Shown: positions 33,575 through 42,850 of the stretch, piece after piece | How the letters are laid out: the number at the start of each line of letters is the position of its first letter | Position numbering within the stretch: the first letter of the stretch is position 1 | Origin: Cellulomonas sp. URHD0024 | GTDB taxonomy: Bacteria; Actinomycetota; Actinomycetes; Actinomycetales; Cellulomonadaceae | Reading direction: 5' to 3' | Assembly (NCBI RefSeq): GCF_000426185.1 | Contig: NZ_AUEW01000008.1 | Coordinates: forward strand, 186,001-250,000 | DNA: 64,000 nt | Notes under the pieces: generated by a model | What the model was told of the DNA's origin: nothing | The model's database searches: none | What the model saw: the letters and a program-made list of their open reading frames with translations, nothing else | Translations under genes and position numbers: made by a program

Positions 33575-34396
33575 TCAGCGGCGGCGCGCGACAAGGGAGG
33601 TGACGATCGGCGCGAGCAGGGCGATCCCGGCCGCCACGAACGCGGCTGTCGCGACCGTCCGGTCCAGCACAGGGCCGTTGGCGCGGCCCAGGCCGATCCA
33701 CGCGAGGCCCCACGCCATCGCCACGCCGATCGGCAGGATCACCGACGGACGAGTGCGGCCGAACACCGCATAGGCGACCGCCAGCGCGGCGGCGGCCCCG
33801 AGCACGATCACGGACCAGGCCGTCGCGCCGAGCCCGAGCTCGCCCACGTCGGCGACCGTGAGGAACGCGGCGATGTTGGCGAGCGACGCGACACTGACCC
33901 AGCCGAGGTACAGACCCATGGTCACGTCGGTGATCAGGGACGTCGCGGACCCGGTGTGCGGGAGGCGCACGAGCCGGACGAAGACCACCGACAGGACGGC
34001 GAGGAGCGCGAGGATGACCACGACACTGCCGCCGACCGAGCCGGCCTGCACGACGCCGATCCACAGTGCGTTGAGCAACATCGACGCCAGCACCCACCAC
34101 GACACCGCACGCAGTCGTGGGTCGGCGCCCCGAGAAGGCAGGGCCTGCACGACCGCGAAGACCCCGAGACCCAGGTAGATCAGCGACCAGATGGAGAATG
34201 CCGGCGTGTCGGGCGCCAAGGGCGTGGCCGTCGCGGACAGGGCGCCGTCCGCGGCCTCCGCGATGGGCTGGCCGCCGAACGCGCCGGAGCCGACGGCAGC
34301 CCCGCCGATCGCGACGATCGCGCCGACGAGGACGGTGACCTGTCGGACCCGGTCGCGGGAGGTGGCCGTGGCGCGGGTGTCGAGGGCGGTCTCCAT
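33575..34396 (-). CDS. TspO/MBR-like tryptophan-rich sensory protein
   Basis: 273 residues with about seven hydrophobic segments. DTPAFSIWSLIYLGLGVF and SMLLNALWIGVVQAG are the Trp-rich motifs of TspO/MBR-like membrane proteins (equivalent of P-x-W-x-F-x-x-W...N-x-x-W). It is longer than classical five-helix TspO (~160 residues), with extra N- and C-terminal segments. Family members bind porphyrins or act in stress signalling; a transport function is unproven. Monocistronic, convergent with the preceding hypothetical gene. Confidence 0.75.
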   Translation of the reverse strand: METALDTRATATSRDRVRQVTVLVGAIVAIGGAAVGSGAFGGQPIAEAADGALSATATPLAPDTPAFSIWSLIYLGLGVFAVVQALPSRGADPRLRAVSWWVLASMLLNALWIGVVQAGSVGGSVVVILALLAVLSVVFVRLVRLPHTGSATSLITDVTMGLYLGWVSVASLANIAAFLTVADVGELGLGATAWSVIVLGAAAALAVAYAVFGRTRPSVILPIGVAMAWGLAWIGLGRANGPVLDRTVATAAFVAAGIALLAPIVTSLVARRR

Positions 34397-34552
34397 GGCG
34401 CCATCGTGCCAACCCTCGGCCCTTGAGCATCTCGAGGGACAGACGAGTTGTGCGGCGTCGCCTACCCCGACGAGTGATTTCCGCGGCGTCGTGGGGTGAA
34501 TATCCCGTTCGACACCGGTTTGGGTGGGTATGTCGCCCCTACGGTTGGCGCC

Positions 34553-37500
34553 ATGGCTCCGTCGCCCCAGTCAGCGCCCAGCTCTCGTCGTGCGGTCGCG
34601 GGGGTGATGGTCGCGGTGCTCGCGCTGGCCACGGCCCTCGTCGTCTCGGTCTCGGCCCTACCCGCGGCCGCGGTCGACGCGACCTGCGACTGCGTCGAGG
34701 TCGGCCCGTACCAGGCTCCCGACGCGGTCGAGCCCTTCGTCCCGGACGCGCTGACCGGGCTCTCCGCGCCGAGTGGTGCGCGCTACCACCTCGACGCGGA
34801 CTCGGTCGCCGGCGGCATCCACCTCACGGTGACCCGCGTCGCGGGCGGCGCGACGGTGCTCGACCTCGTCACGACGCTCACGCAATGGGGATTCAGCCCG
34901 GACCAGGACGCCCTGCTGCTGACCGGGGAACAGGCCGGGTTGCAGGTGGTCGAGCTGTACCAGCTCACGCGGCCCCAAGCGCAGGCCCGGGTCTACAACC
35001 GCAGCGTGCAGACGGGCGCCGACGGCTTGTCCTTCAGCCCGCACGGCGAGTTCCTGGTGGACACGTACATCATGACCGGCACGGCCGACCACGTGGTGCA
35101 GCGGGTGCTCACCACCGCCGACGGCACCACCCGTCACCTGTCGGAGTACTCGTTCGCGATCCAGGAGGCCGCGGGCGACGAGTTCGGGGCCGTGGCGTTC
35201 GGCTTCAGCCCGGACGACGACGAGTTCTTCCGTGCGTACGTCAGCGGCCCGACGACGGTCGACCCGCTCGTCGTGAACCTCGAGACGACGGCGGCGTACA
35301 GCCTCGGGACGATCTCCGGCGGGATCGCCTGGTCCTTCAGCCCGTGCGGCTCGATGCTGGCCCTCCGGTACGACGCGCCAGGTGCGCAGCAGGCCGTCGT
35401 GCTGCGCGACACGGGCAGCGGGGACATCGCCTACTCGGGCCAGCACCCGCTCGCGGCGACGAGCCTGCAGACGACGGCGACCAAGCACGTGCTGACGGTC
35501 GGCGGCGTGGTCACCGAGATGGCCGACGTGGTGGCGCCCTCCCCGGACCGGTGCGCCCCGCGCTGGCCCGGGGCCGCGCTGACGGCCGACGCGATCACCG
35601 ACGCGTCCGCGCGCCTCACCTGGACCGCCGCGGTCGACGCTGCAGGCGTCACGCAGTACCGCGTGCTGAGGGAGGGCTCACCCGGGTCGTGGACCGAGGT
35701 CGGCTCGGTGCCGGCGTCCGCGACCGCGTTCGTCGTGAGCGGTCTCGCCGCCGACACCGCGTACCGGTTCGCCGTCGAGGCGCGCGACGCGGCCGCGAAC
35801 TGGTCCACGGACGGGCCGACGGTCGACCTCCGGACCCTCACGGCAGGCCCGCGCTGGCGCGAGGGGTCCCAGCTGTGCGCCGCGCCGCAGTCCGGCACCG
35901 TCGTGAGGCTGTGCTGGCCGAAGGCCTGGGACGGCGACCCCGTGAGCGCCTACCGGGTGCTGGTCGACGGCGCGCAGGTGGCCGAGGTCCCCGGCACCAT
36001 CCGGCACTACGACGTCCCGGGGCTGACCGCCGGGTCGACCCACGAGTTCCGGGTCCAGGCGGTCGCACCGGACGGCCGCGTCACGACGGACGGGCCATCG
36101 AAGACGGCGACGACCTTCGGCTTCGGCGCGGGACCCACCGGAACGCTCAGCGGCGAGGTGTGGGTCGACATCGTGGAGAACGGCAGGCATGACGCGCTCG
36201 AGCACGCGATCCCCGGCTACCTCCCTGAGATCGGTGCGTACCGGGTGGGCGCCGGCGGGCTGGTGCTGGAGACCCGGGGGACGACGGCCAACGGCGACGG
36301 CACGTGGTCCATCGCGGACATGACCGTCGGCAGCTGGGTCGTCGTGCTGAAGGCGCACAACGGGTTCAAGGGCTGGGCGCAGACGACTCCGGCCAACCAG
36401 CAGCCGCACGTCGTCACGGTCGGCGCCACGGGCGTCACCGGCGTCGACTTCGGCGTGCGCTTCGAGGACTACAGCTTCCCCGAGGGCACCCTGCCCCGGA
36501 CGGCCAGCATGGCCGTCAGGTACTTCGAGGACCTCGACGCGAACGGGTCCGTCGACTCCGGCGAACCCGGGGTGCCGGGCAAGCAGTCGAGCTGCACCTA
36601 CCTCAACACCTTCGGCGGGTCCGCCTACTGCAAGGGCGTCTCCGACGCGAGCGGGGTGGCCCGGAGCGACGACCTGTGGCCGGGCGTGTACCTCGTCTTC
36701 GCCGGAAGCTGGCCTGACGGCTGGTACCCGACGGCACCCGGCCGGGAGTACGTGGTTGTCACCGGAGGCGACGGGGTGGACTGCCCACCGGACCCGGTCG
36801 CGCCGTCGGCCTCGTTCGGCGCCGTCGCGGGACACGCCGTGATCAGCGGCGACGTCTGGGTCGACGCCGACGCCGACGGCGTGCGTCAGCCGGGCGAGCT
36901 GCCGTTCCAGGACTATGCGACGGTCTGCGCAGAGGGCGCGGCGATCACGCTCTGCGACCACGCGGTCGACGGCGCGTACGCGATCGAGAACCTGCCGGCC
37001 GGCACGTACCAGGTACGTGTGCGCACCGGCGACGGCGCCACGACCTGGCGCCAGTCCTACCCCGCGGGGGGTGCCGCGTACACCGTCGTCGTCGGGTCGG
37101 CGGGCGAGGTCACGGGTCGGGACTTCGGCATGGACCCGAGCGGCTTCGCGCGGGTCGTCGGGTTCGTGTGGCACGACGCGGACGGCGACGCGACGCGCGA
37201 TCCCGACGAACTCGGGCTCGCGGGCGTCGAGGTGTGCGCGTCCGGGAACCAGCCGGTCCGGTGCGCGACCACGGACGCGACCGGGGCGTACGCCGTGGAG
37301 CGCGTGGTGCCCGATGCCGCTGTCGACGTCTTCGTGCCCACGCCGCCGGACGGGCTGTGGCCCACCTCGTCGCCCCAGGTGACGGTCGCGCTAGGCCAGG
37401 GCCAGACGGCCACCCAGGACTTCGGGTTCGACGAACCGTCGGTGCGCGCCCCGTCGGCGCCCACGAGCGTCGTCGCGGCGCCTCGGGCGGGCGCGGTGCG

Positions 37501-38314
37501 CCTGACCTGGGCGTCGCCCCAGGACGACGGCGGCGCAGCGGTGACGAACTACGTCGTGCAGCGCGCGACGACATCGGGCGGGCCGTGGACCACGGTGCCG
37601 CACCCGACGTCGACCGCGGCGTCGTTGACCGTCAGCGGGCTGACCAACGGCACGAGGTACTGGTTCCGCGTCGCCGCGGTGAACGACGCCGGGACCGGGG
37701 CGTGGTCGTCGGTGCGGTCCGCGACGCCCCGCACGGTGCCGGGCAAGGTCACGCGCCCCACCGCCACCGCGCTCGTGCGCTCCGTGAAGCTGACCTGGTC
37801 GCTCCCGGCATCGACGGGTGGCGCGCCGATCCGCGACTACGTGGTCCAGCGCGCCACCGCCGCCGGCGGTCCATGGGTGACCGTCACGGACGGCGTCACC
37901 ACCACCCGCTCGGCGACCGTCGGCTCGCTGACCAACGGCAAGGCGTACTGGTTCCGGATCGCCGCGGTGAACGACGCCGGGACCGGGGCGTTCTCGTCGG
38001 TGGTGTCGGCGACTCCCCGCACGGTGCCGGGTAAGGTCACGCGCCCGGCCGCCACCGCGCTCGTGCGCTCAGTGAAGCTGACCTGGTCGCTCCCCGCGTC
38101 GACGGGTGGCGCGCCGATCCGCGACTACGTGATCCAGCGCGCCACCGCCGCCGGCGGTCCATGGGTGACCGTCACCGACGGCGTCAGCACCACCCGCTCG
38201 ACGACCGTCGGCTCGCTGCGGACCGGCACGGCGTACTGGTTCCGTGTCGCGGCGGTCAACGACGCCGGGCGGGGCGCTTGGACCTCCACGACGCTCAAGG
38301 CGACGCCCCGATAG
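34553..38314 (+). CDS. Secreted multidomain surface protein: propeller, FnIII and SdrD-B-like domains
   Basis: 1253 residues from ATG 34553 (signal peptide to about residue 42, ALPAAAVDA). Residues ~85-335 form a WD/TolB-like beta-propeller whose blades carry FSP motifs (WGFSPDQD, LSFSPHGE, FGFSPDDD, WSFSPCGS). Two FnIII domains follow (~345-520), then three SdrD B-like domains, each starting W-x-D-x-x-x-[DN]-G (VWVDIVENG, FEDLDANGS, VWVDADADG, VWHDADGDA), and three FnIII domains (~970-1253), the last two nearly identical. There is no C-terminal anchor, so the protein is secreted or held by binding. Likely an adhesin or polymer-binding protein. Confidence 0.82.
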   Translation: MAPSPQSAPSSRRAVAGVMVAVLALATALVVSVSALPAAAVDATCDCVEVGPYQAPDAVEPFVPDALTGLSAPSGARYHLDADSVAGGIHLTVTRVAGGATVLDLVTTLTQWGFSPDQDALLLTGEQAGLQVVELYQLTRPQAQARVYNRSVQTGADGLSFSPHGEFLVDTYIMTGTADHVVQRVLTTADGTTRHLSEYSFAIQEAAGDEFGAVAFGFSPDDDEFFRAYVSGPTTVDPLVVNLETTAAYSLGTISGGIAWSFSPCGSMLALRYDAPGAQQAVVLRDTGSGDIAYSGQHPLAATSLQTTATKHVLTVGGVVTEMADVVAPSPDRCAPRWPGAALTADAITDASARLTWTAAVDAAGVTQYRVLREGSPGSWTEVGSVPASATAFVVSGLAADTAYRFAVEARDAAANWSTDGPTVDLRTLTAGPRWREGSQLCAAPQSGTVVRLCWPKAWDGDPVSAYRVLVDGAQVAEVPGTIRHYDVPGLTAGSTHEFRVQAVAPDGRVTTDGPSKTATTFGFGAGPTGTLSGEVWVDIVENGRHDALEHAIPGYLPEIGAYRVGAGGLVLETRGTTANGDGTWSIADMTVGSWVVVLKAHNGFKGWAQTTPANQQPHVVTVGATGVTGVDFGVRFEDYSFPEGTLPRTASMAVRYFEDLDANGSVDSGEPGVPGKQSSCTYLNTFGGSAYCKGVSDASGVARSDDLWPGVYLVFAGSWPDGWYPTAPGREYVVVTGGDGVDCPPDPVAPSASFGAVAGHAVISGDVWVDADADGVRQPGELPFQDYATVCAEGAAITLCDHAVDGAYAIENLPAGTYQVRVRTGDGATTWRQSYPAGGAAYTVVVGSAGEVTGRDFGMDPSGFARVVGFVWHDADGDATRDPDELGLAGVEVCASGNQPVRCATTDATGAYAVERVVPDAAVDVFVPTPPDGLWPTSSPQVTVALGQGQTATQDFGFDEPSVRAPSAPTSVVAAPRAGAVRLTWASPQDDGGAAVTNYVVQRATTSGGPWTTVPHPTSTAASLTVSGLTNGTRYWFRVAAVNDAGTGAWSSVRSATPRTVPGKVTRPTATALVRSVKLTWSLPASTGGAPIRDYVVQRATAAGGPWVTVTDGVTTTRSATVGSLTNGKAYWFRIAAVNDAGTGAFSSVVSATPRTVPGKVTRPAATALVRSVKLTWSLPASTGGAPIRDYVIQRATAAGGPWVTVTDGVSTTRSTTVGSLRTGTAYWFRVAAVNDAGRGAWTSTTLKATPR
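37733..38308 (+). repeat. 288-bp tandem repeat encoding duplicated FnIII domains
   Basis: Two head-to-tail units start at 37733 and 38021, exactly 288 bp (96 codons) apart, with long runs of identity, e.g. the segment encoding TGGAPIRDYV-x-QRATAAGG. The preceding FnIII unit (37457-37730) is related but more diverged. Recent in-frame duplication inside the surface-protein gene. Confidence 0.9.
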
Positions 38315-38352
38315 CGTCGCGGCGGATTCCCGGTGCTCGACCGACCTGGCAT

Positions 38353-38766
38353 CTACCTCCGTCCCGACGGGCTGCGGCCGTAGTCGTCGTCGGACACGTG
38401 CTCGAGCCAGGTGACGACCTGGCCTTGCTGGTCCGCCTCCTGCATCGCGACGTGCGCCATGAACCGGTCGGTGGTGGCCCCGTGCCAGTGCTCCTCGCCG
38501 GGCTCGATGTAGACGACGTCGCCAGGACGGATCTCGCGGATCTCGCCGCCCCGCCGGGCGACGTAGCCGATGCCGTCGGTCACGTAGAGCGTCTGCCCCT
38601 TGGGGTGGGTGTGCCAGGCGGTGCGCGCGCCGGGTGCGAACCGCACGTGGGCACACCCGATCGCGGTCTGCGCGTCGGGGTTTCGGATGGTGTCGATGTA
38701 CACGGTGCCGGTGAACCAGTCGGCGGGTCCTGCGGCGGTCCGCCCGCCGCTCTCAGTGACGATCAT
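38353..38766 (-). CDS. Single-domain cupin protein
   Basis: 137 residues. The two cupin motifs are visible: HVRFAPGARTAWHTHPKGQTLYVTDG (motif 1, G-x5-H-x-H-x4-E with a T in place of the last Glu ligand) and EIRPGDVVYIEPGEEHWHGA (motif 2, G-D-x-x-x-x-P-x-x-x-x-H). Metal-binding His residues are kept. Such small cupins may be isomerases, dioxygenases or carboxymuconolactone-related enzymes. ATG 38766 with GGAAGG upstream is preferred over ATG 38787. Located 41 bp downstream of the alcohol dehydrogenase gene on the same strand, so they are probably cotranscribed. Confidence 0.85.
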   Translation of the reverse strand: MIVTESGGRTAAGPADWFTGTVYIDTIRNPDAQTAIGCAHVRFAPGARTAWHTHPKGQTLYVTDGIGYVARRGGEIREIRPGDVVYIEPGEEHWHGATTDRFMAHVAMQEADQQGQVVTWLEHVSDDDYGRSPSGRR

Positions 38767-38807
38767 GGGCTTACTTCCTTCCATCAAGCAGCGGGTCGAT
38801 CCGGGGG

Positions 38808-39827
38808 TCAGACGGTGAGCAGCACCTTGGTGGCGCGGCGCTCGTCCATCGCCCGGTAGCCCTCGGCGGCCTGCTCGAGGGGCAGCGTGAGGTCGAAGAC
38901 CTTGCCGGGGTCGATGGCGCGGTCCCAGATGAGCTTGATCAGCTCGGGCAGGAACCGGCGCACCGGCGCGGGTCCGCCGTGCAGGTGCACGCCGGAGAAG
39001 AACAGCTCCTCACCAGGCAGCACGACCTCGTGGGACACGCCGACGTACCCGACGTGGCCGCCCGCCCGGGTGGCACGGATGGCCTGCATCATCGACTCCT
39101 GGGTGCCGACCGCCTCGATGGTCGAGTGCGCGCCGAGCCCATCGGTGAGCTCCTTGATCCGCTCGACGCCGGCGTCGCCTCGCTCCTCGACGATGTCGGT
39201 CGCGCCGAACTCCCGGGCCAGGGACTGCCGGTCGGCGTGCCGCGACATCGCGATGATGCGCTCGGCACCGAGCTGCTTGGCGGCGAGCACCCCGAGCAGA
39301 CCCACGGCGCCGTCACCCACGACGGCGACCGTCTTGCCGGGGCCGACCTCGGCGGCGACGGCGGCGAACCAGCCGGTGCCGAGCACGTCGGAGGCGGCCA
39401 GCAGCGACGGGACCAGGTCGTGGTCCGGCATCGCCGGGGTCGCGACGAGGGTGCCGTCGGCGTGCGGGATCCGCGCGTACTCCGCCTGGGCGCCGGGGAC
39501 CGCACCGGGTCCGCGGTGCACGCAGTGGGTCTGGTAGCCGGCCCGGCAGATCTCGCACGTGTTGTCGGAGGAGAAGAACGTCCCGACGACGAAGTCGCCG
39601 ACCCTGATCTCGACCACGTCTGCGCCGACCTCCTCGACGACGCCCACGTACTCGTGGCCCATGGGCTGGTGATGGACGTCGTCGGCGCCGCGGTAGGGCC
39701 ACAGGTCGGAGCCGCAGATGCAGGTCGCGGCGAGCTTGATGACGGCGTCGGTCGGCTCGACGATCGTCGGCCGCTCGGTCTCGTCGACCCGGACCTCGCC
39801 GGGGGCGTACATGACGACTGCGCGCAT
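38808..39827 (-). CDS. Zinc-dependent alcohol dehydrogenase family protein
   Basis: 339 residues. Catalytic zinc ligands are visible in TCICGSDLWPY and GHEYVGVVEEVGADVVEIRVGD. The structural-zinc region DNTCEICRAGYQTHC keeps three cysteines only, so the second zinc may be altered. VAVVGDGAVGLLGVLAAKQLGA is the NAD(P) Rossmann loop. It probably oxidises an alcohol or reduces an aldehyde with NAD(P). Start ATG 39827. Divergent from the XRE regulator across a 143-bp intergenic region with a 53-bp palindrome, and followed by the cupin gene; regulation by that XRE protein is likely. Confidence 0.88.
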   Translation of the reverse strand: MRAVVMYAPGEVRVDETERPTIVEPTDAVIKLAATCICGSDLWPYRGADDVHHQPMGHEYVGVVEEVGADVVEIRVGDFVVGTFFSSDNTCEICRAGYQTHCVHRGPGAVPGAQAEYARIPHADGTLVATPAMPDHDLVPSLLAASDVLGTGWFAAVAAEVGPGKTVAVVGDGAVGLLGVLAAKQLGAERIIAMSRHADRQSLAREFGATDIVEERGDAGVERIKELTDGLGAHSTIEAVGTQESMMQAIRATRAGGHVGYVGVSHEVVLPGEELFFSGVHLHGGPAPVRRFLPELIKLIWDRAIDPGKVFDLTLPLEQAAEGYRAMDERRATKVLLTV

Positions 39828-39885
39828 GGTGGTGATGCCTCTCTGTCGGGTAACGAAACCAGCGAACCGGACGGCTCGCGCGCCG

Positions 39886-39938
39886 GGGAGTCCCTGACGT
39901 GGGGTGTACCCGCGGTACACCCCACGTCGTGGACTCCC
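39886..39938. promoter_or_regulatory. 53-bp nested palindrome between ADH and XRE regulator genes
   Basis: Inner arms ACGTGGGGTGTACC (39897-39910) and GGTACACCCCACGT (39914-39927) are perfect inverse complements around CGC. Outer arms GGGAGTCC (39886-39893) and GGACTCCC (39931-39938) are also exact complements, each three bases away from the inner arms. Being centred between divergent genes, it is best read as an operator for the XRE regulator, covering both promoters. Confidence 0.7.
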
Positions 39939-39970
39939 TGGACGGCGGCCTCCGGCCTACCGTCGTGACC

Positions 39971-40855
39971 ATGGACAACCGATCGGACGTGCGCGAGTTC
40001 CTCATGTCGCGGCGCGCGAAGGTCAGCCCCGACGCCGTCGGCGTCATCGGCGGGACCAACCGCCGGGTGCCGGGCCTGCGCCGCAGCGAGGTCGCGATGC
40101 TCGCCGGGGTGAGCGTGGAGTACTACGCCAAGCTCGAGCGGGGTGCGATCGCCGGCGCCTCGGCCTCCGTCCTCGAGGCCGTGGCCCGGGCGCTGCAGCT
40201 CGACGACACCGAGCGCGCGCACCTGTTGGACCTGGCCCGCGCGGCCGACGGGGTTCCGTCGTCCGGCCGTGCGCGTCGTCGGACGGCTCGCTCGTCCGTG
40301 CCGCGGCCGAGCCTTCAGTGGACGCTGTCGGCGATCACCGACGGGGTTGCGTTCGTGCGGGACCAGCGCCAGGACCTGCTCGCCACCAACGCGCTCGGCC
40401 GGGCGTTCTACTCCCCGGTGATCGGGGACGGTGGCCGCATTCCGAACCTCGCCCGCTTCCAGTTCCTCGACCCCGCGGCCCGCGACTTCTACCCGGACTG
40501 GGACCTGTTCGCCGAGATGTGCGTCGCGATCATGCGCGCCGAGGCCGGCCGCGACCCGCACGACAGAGGCCTCCAGGATCTCGTCGGCGAGCTCTCGACC
40601 CGCAGCGACACCTTCCGCCGGCTCTGGGGCGCCCACGACGTCCGCACCCATGGCGCCGGAACGAAGCGGTTCCACCACCCGGTGGTCGGTGACCTCACCC
40701 TCGCGTACGAGGAGCTCGCCATCACCGCGGAACCCGGCCAGGTGCTGATGGTCTACACCGCCGAACCCGGCTCACCGTCGGCCGAGAACCTGCACCTGCT
40801 CGCTTCGTGGGCGACCGACCACGCAGGCACCCCCCAGGAGAGGAGCACCAGGTGA
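39971..40855 (+). CDS. XRE-family regulator with MmyB-like ligand domain
   Basis: 294 residues. The N-terminal helix-turn-helix is [23 protein letters not shown] followed by [20 protein letters not shown], standard for this actinobacterial class. The C-terminal region ([34 protein letters not shown]...[16 protein letters not shown]) matches the MmyB-like PAS-fold ligand domain. Such proteins commonly control a divergently encoded dehydrogenase or reductase, here the gene at 38808. ATG 39971 with the palindrome directly upstream. Its stop overlaps the start of the acetyltransferase (GTGA). Confidence 0.9.
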   Translation: MDNRSDVREFLMSRRAKVSPDAVGVIGGTNRRVPGLRRSEVAMLAGVSVEYYAKLERGAIAGASASVLEAVARALQLDDTERAHLLDLARAADGVPSSGRARRRTARSSVPRPSLQWTLSAITDGVAFVRDQRQDLLATNALGRAFYSPVIGDGGRIPNLARFQFLDPAARDFYPDWDLFAEMCVAIMRAEAGRDPHDRGLQDLVGELSTRSDTFRRLWGAHDVRTHGAGTKRFHHPVVGDLTLAYEELAITAEPGQVLMVYTAEPGSPSAENLHLLASWATDHAGTPQERSTR

Positions 40856-41460
40856 ACCTTCAGGACTTCGTCGACCACGTGCGGACCGGAGCCGTCATCG
40901 AAGGCGGCTCCGCGCAGCACACGTTCCAGCACGAGAGCGCCCAGGCCGCGCTCCGGATCACCGCGGAGCTCAACAGCGGCTACCGCACCCCGGAGGAGGT
41001 CCGCGAGCTGCTGTCCCGGTTGACCGGAAGGCCGGTGCCTGAGTCGGTGACTCTCTTCCCCCCGTTCTACTGCGAGTTCGGCAAGAACCTGGTGCTCGGG
41101 GAGGACGTCTTCGTCAACATGGGCTGCACCTTTCAGGACGCCGGGGGCATCACAATCGGGGACGGCACGCTTATCGGGCACGGCAGCACCGTCGTCACCC
41201 TCGACCACGCCGTCGACCCTGCCCGTCGGGCCGACATGGTCCCGGCACCCGTCGTGATCGGCCGCAGGGTCTGGCTGGGCGCCAGCGTCACCGTCGTGCC
41301 CGGCGTGACGATCGGCGACGGTGCGATCGTCGGCGCCGGCGCCGTCGTCACGAAGGACGTGCCAGCCAACACCATCGTGGCCGGCGTACCAGCCCGACCG
41401 ATCCGCTCAACGGGGTTCGACGCCTCCGAGTCGAGCCCGGTCTGGAGTCCCGCGCTCTGA
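40852..41460 (+). CDS. Left-handed beta-helix (hexapeptide-repeat) acetyltransferase
   Basis: 202 residues of the maltose/galactoside O-acetyltransferase group. The N-terminal helical part is shortened; the hexapeptide repeats run from about residue 75: [77 protein letters not shown], and the family end [11 protein letters not shown]122-type catalytic His is in TLDHAVDP. Uses acetyl-CoA to acetylate a sugar or related acceptor. GTG 40852 overlaps the XRE stop, so it belongs to the regulator's operon. Confidence 0.88.
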   Translation: MNLQDFVDHVRTGAVIEGGSAQHTFQHESAQAALRITAELNSGYRTPEEVRELLSRLTGRPVPESVTLFPPFYCEFGKNLVLGEDVFVNMGCTFQDAGGITIGDGTLIGHGSTVVTLDHAVDPARRADMVPAPVVIGRRVWLGASVTVVPGVTIGDGAIVGAGAVVTKDVPANTIVAGVPARPIRSTGFDASESSPVWSPAL

Positions 41461-41567
41461 CCGGCGCAGCCCGATCACTCTGAGAGTCGTGCGCCCGTGC
41501 GTCACAGCCGAAGGCTCGGTGACCGACCCGAAGCAGCCGTCATCGGGACTTCGCTAGGGTCGCCTGC

Positions 41568-41987
41568 ATGTCCTTCGACCTCGCCATCTGGCGTCGCGCG
41601 CCCACTGCGAAGACCGCGATGATTGTCGAGGTCTACGACGTGCTCGGTGACGGCGAGCACGAGCACCCAGCGGTCGGGATGTTCGATGCGCAGGAGTTCG
41701 TCACCGCCGCCGGAGAGATGTTCGGCAGGCTCCCCGAGTCAGGCGAGGACCCGACTCAGATCTATGTCGCGGATGATGCAGGTGAGGTCGCCAGCGTCTC
41801 GTTGTGGGCCTGGACAGGCCGGACGTCCGCGGCCGTCCACGTCTCCGGGCCGTTTCCCTGGCGCAGGTCGGCGATCGGCACGCTCCTGCCCCTCGTCGAG
41901 GCGCGCAACCTGATGCTCTACGACCCGCACTTCCAGACGGTGTACAACAACCGGCGCCAGTATCCCGAGCTTCGCGCGGAACGCTGA
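41568..41987 (+). CDS. Uncharacterised protein, possible immunity-type fold
   Basis: 139 residues, cytoplasmic, not assigned. The opening MSFDLAIWRR and the pattern of short strands and acidic loops (YVADDAGEVASVSLWAWTG) are reminiscent of small immunity-type proteins that begin MS[FY]D[LI]A[VI]W, but the match is weak. The C-terminal NLMLYDPHFQTVYNNRRQ region is distinctive. It stands alone, with 107 bp upstream and a convergent gene downstream. No toxin partner is visible. Confidence 0.55.
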   Translation: MSFDLAIWRRAPTAKTAMIVEVYDVLGDGEHEHPAVGMFDAQEFVTAAGEMFGRLPESGEDPTQIYVADDAGEVASVSLWAWTGRTSAAVHVSGPFPWRRSAIGTLLPLVEARNLMLYDPHFQTVYNNRRQYPELRAER

Positions 41988-42046
41988 CCGACGACTCCGT
42001 CGCCGGGGCGTTGACCGCAGGCGTGCTGCGGGACGTGGCTTCAGAG

Positions 42047-42850
42047 CTAGTTGCCGCCGGCTGATTTCCACGGGGCTGGGGAGTCGTACAGCGCGGCAAG
42101 GCCAGCCGTCAGGTCATCCGTGGCAACCGTCACGCCGCTGAGGGCGCCAGGCACCGCGTCGAAGGTGGCAGTCTTCGTGGCCGTGTCGATCGTCGACGAT
42201 CCCACGGCCTCGTACCCGGAGCCGGCCGATCCGAGCGCGCTCGAGACCAGGAAGCCGAGGATCTCCTCGCCTGCTGCCGGCACGTCGGCCTCCGTCGGGA
42301 AGCCTCCCTCAGTGACGTCCGCGTGGTTCCCGACAGCCGACGTCTGCGCGGGATCAAGGACGTTGAAGCCGACGGGGATCGTGTCACCCTTGTTGAGCTC
42401 GGCTGGTGCATCGGGGCGAGCTCCCACCACCTCGGTCACCACCAGGTGCACGACCGCGTAGTGCGTCACGTTGCCCGGCTCGATCTCACCGAACGAAGGC
42501 TTGTCCACGACAGTGCCTCGCACGAGGTACTCGCTCGCCTGAGCCAGCTGCTTCGGATCCGTGAAGTTCGTGAAGCTGGCGATGTCACCCGACGTTCCAC
42601 GGGGAACGTGTGGGGAGTTCACGGCGCTCACGATCAGGACAGCGGCGGCCAATCCGCCGACGGCGGCGCCTGCAATCACCAGCACTCGCCAGCGGCGCGG
42701 CCGTCGTCCCTTCGCCGATGGACGTGCTTCGGCCTGCACGCCCCTCTCCAGTGCCGCGCGCGAGACGAGCAGGGCGTCAGGGTCTGGCGGAACGTCGGGG
42801 GCCAGGGCCGCGATCTGCTCCATGGCGGCAACCCCGTTCGCGCGAGTCAT
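42047..42850 (-). CDS. Membrane-anchored partner of the ECF sigma factor, unknown function
   Basis: 267 residues: a cytoplasmic N-terminus of about 55 residues (helical, Arg-rich), one membrane helix (VLVIAGAAVGGLAAAVLIVSAV, ~56-77) and an extracytoplasmic domain of about 190 residues rich in Thr, Val and Gly. The layout is that of an anti-sigma or sigma-linked sensor, though no zinc-binding H-x3-C-x2-C anti-sigma motif is seen. Its ATG (42850) overlaps the sigma-factor stop (ATGA). The external domain resembles none I know. Likely senses an extracellular cue or is a product of the sigma regulon. Confidence 0.6.
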   Translation of the reverse strand: MTRANGVAAMEQIAALAPDVPPDPDALLVSRAALERGVQAEARPSAKGRRPRRWRVLVIAGAAVGGLAAAVLIVSAVNSPHVPRGTSGDIASFTNFTDPKQLAQASEYLVRGTVVDKPSFGEIEPGNVTHYAVVHLVVTEVVGARPDAPAELNKGDTIPVGFNVLDPAQTSAVGNHADVTEGGFPTEADVPAAGEEILGFLVSSALGSAGSGYEAVGSSTIDTATKTATFDAVPGALSGVTVATDDLTAGLAALYDSPAPWKSAGGN

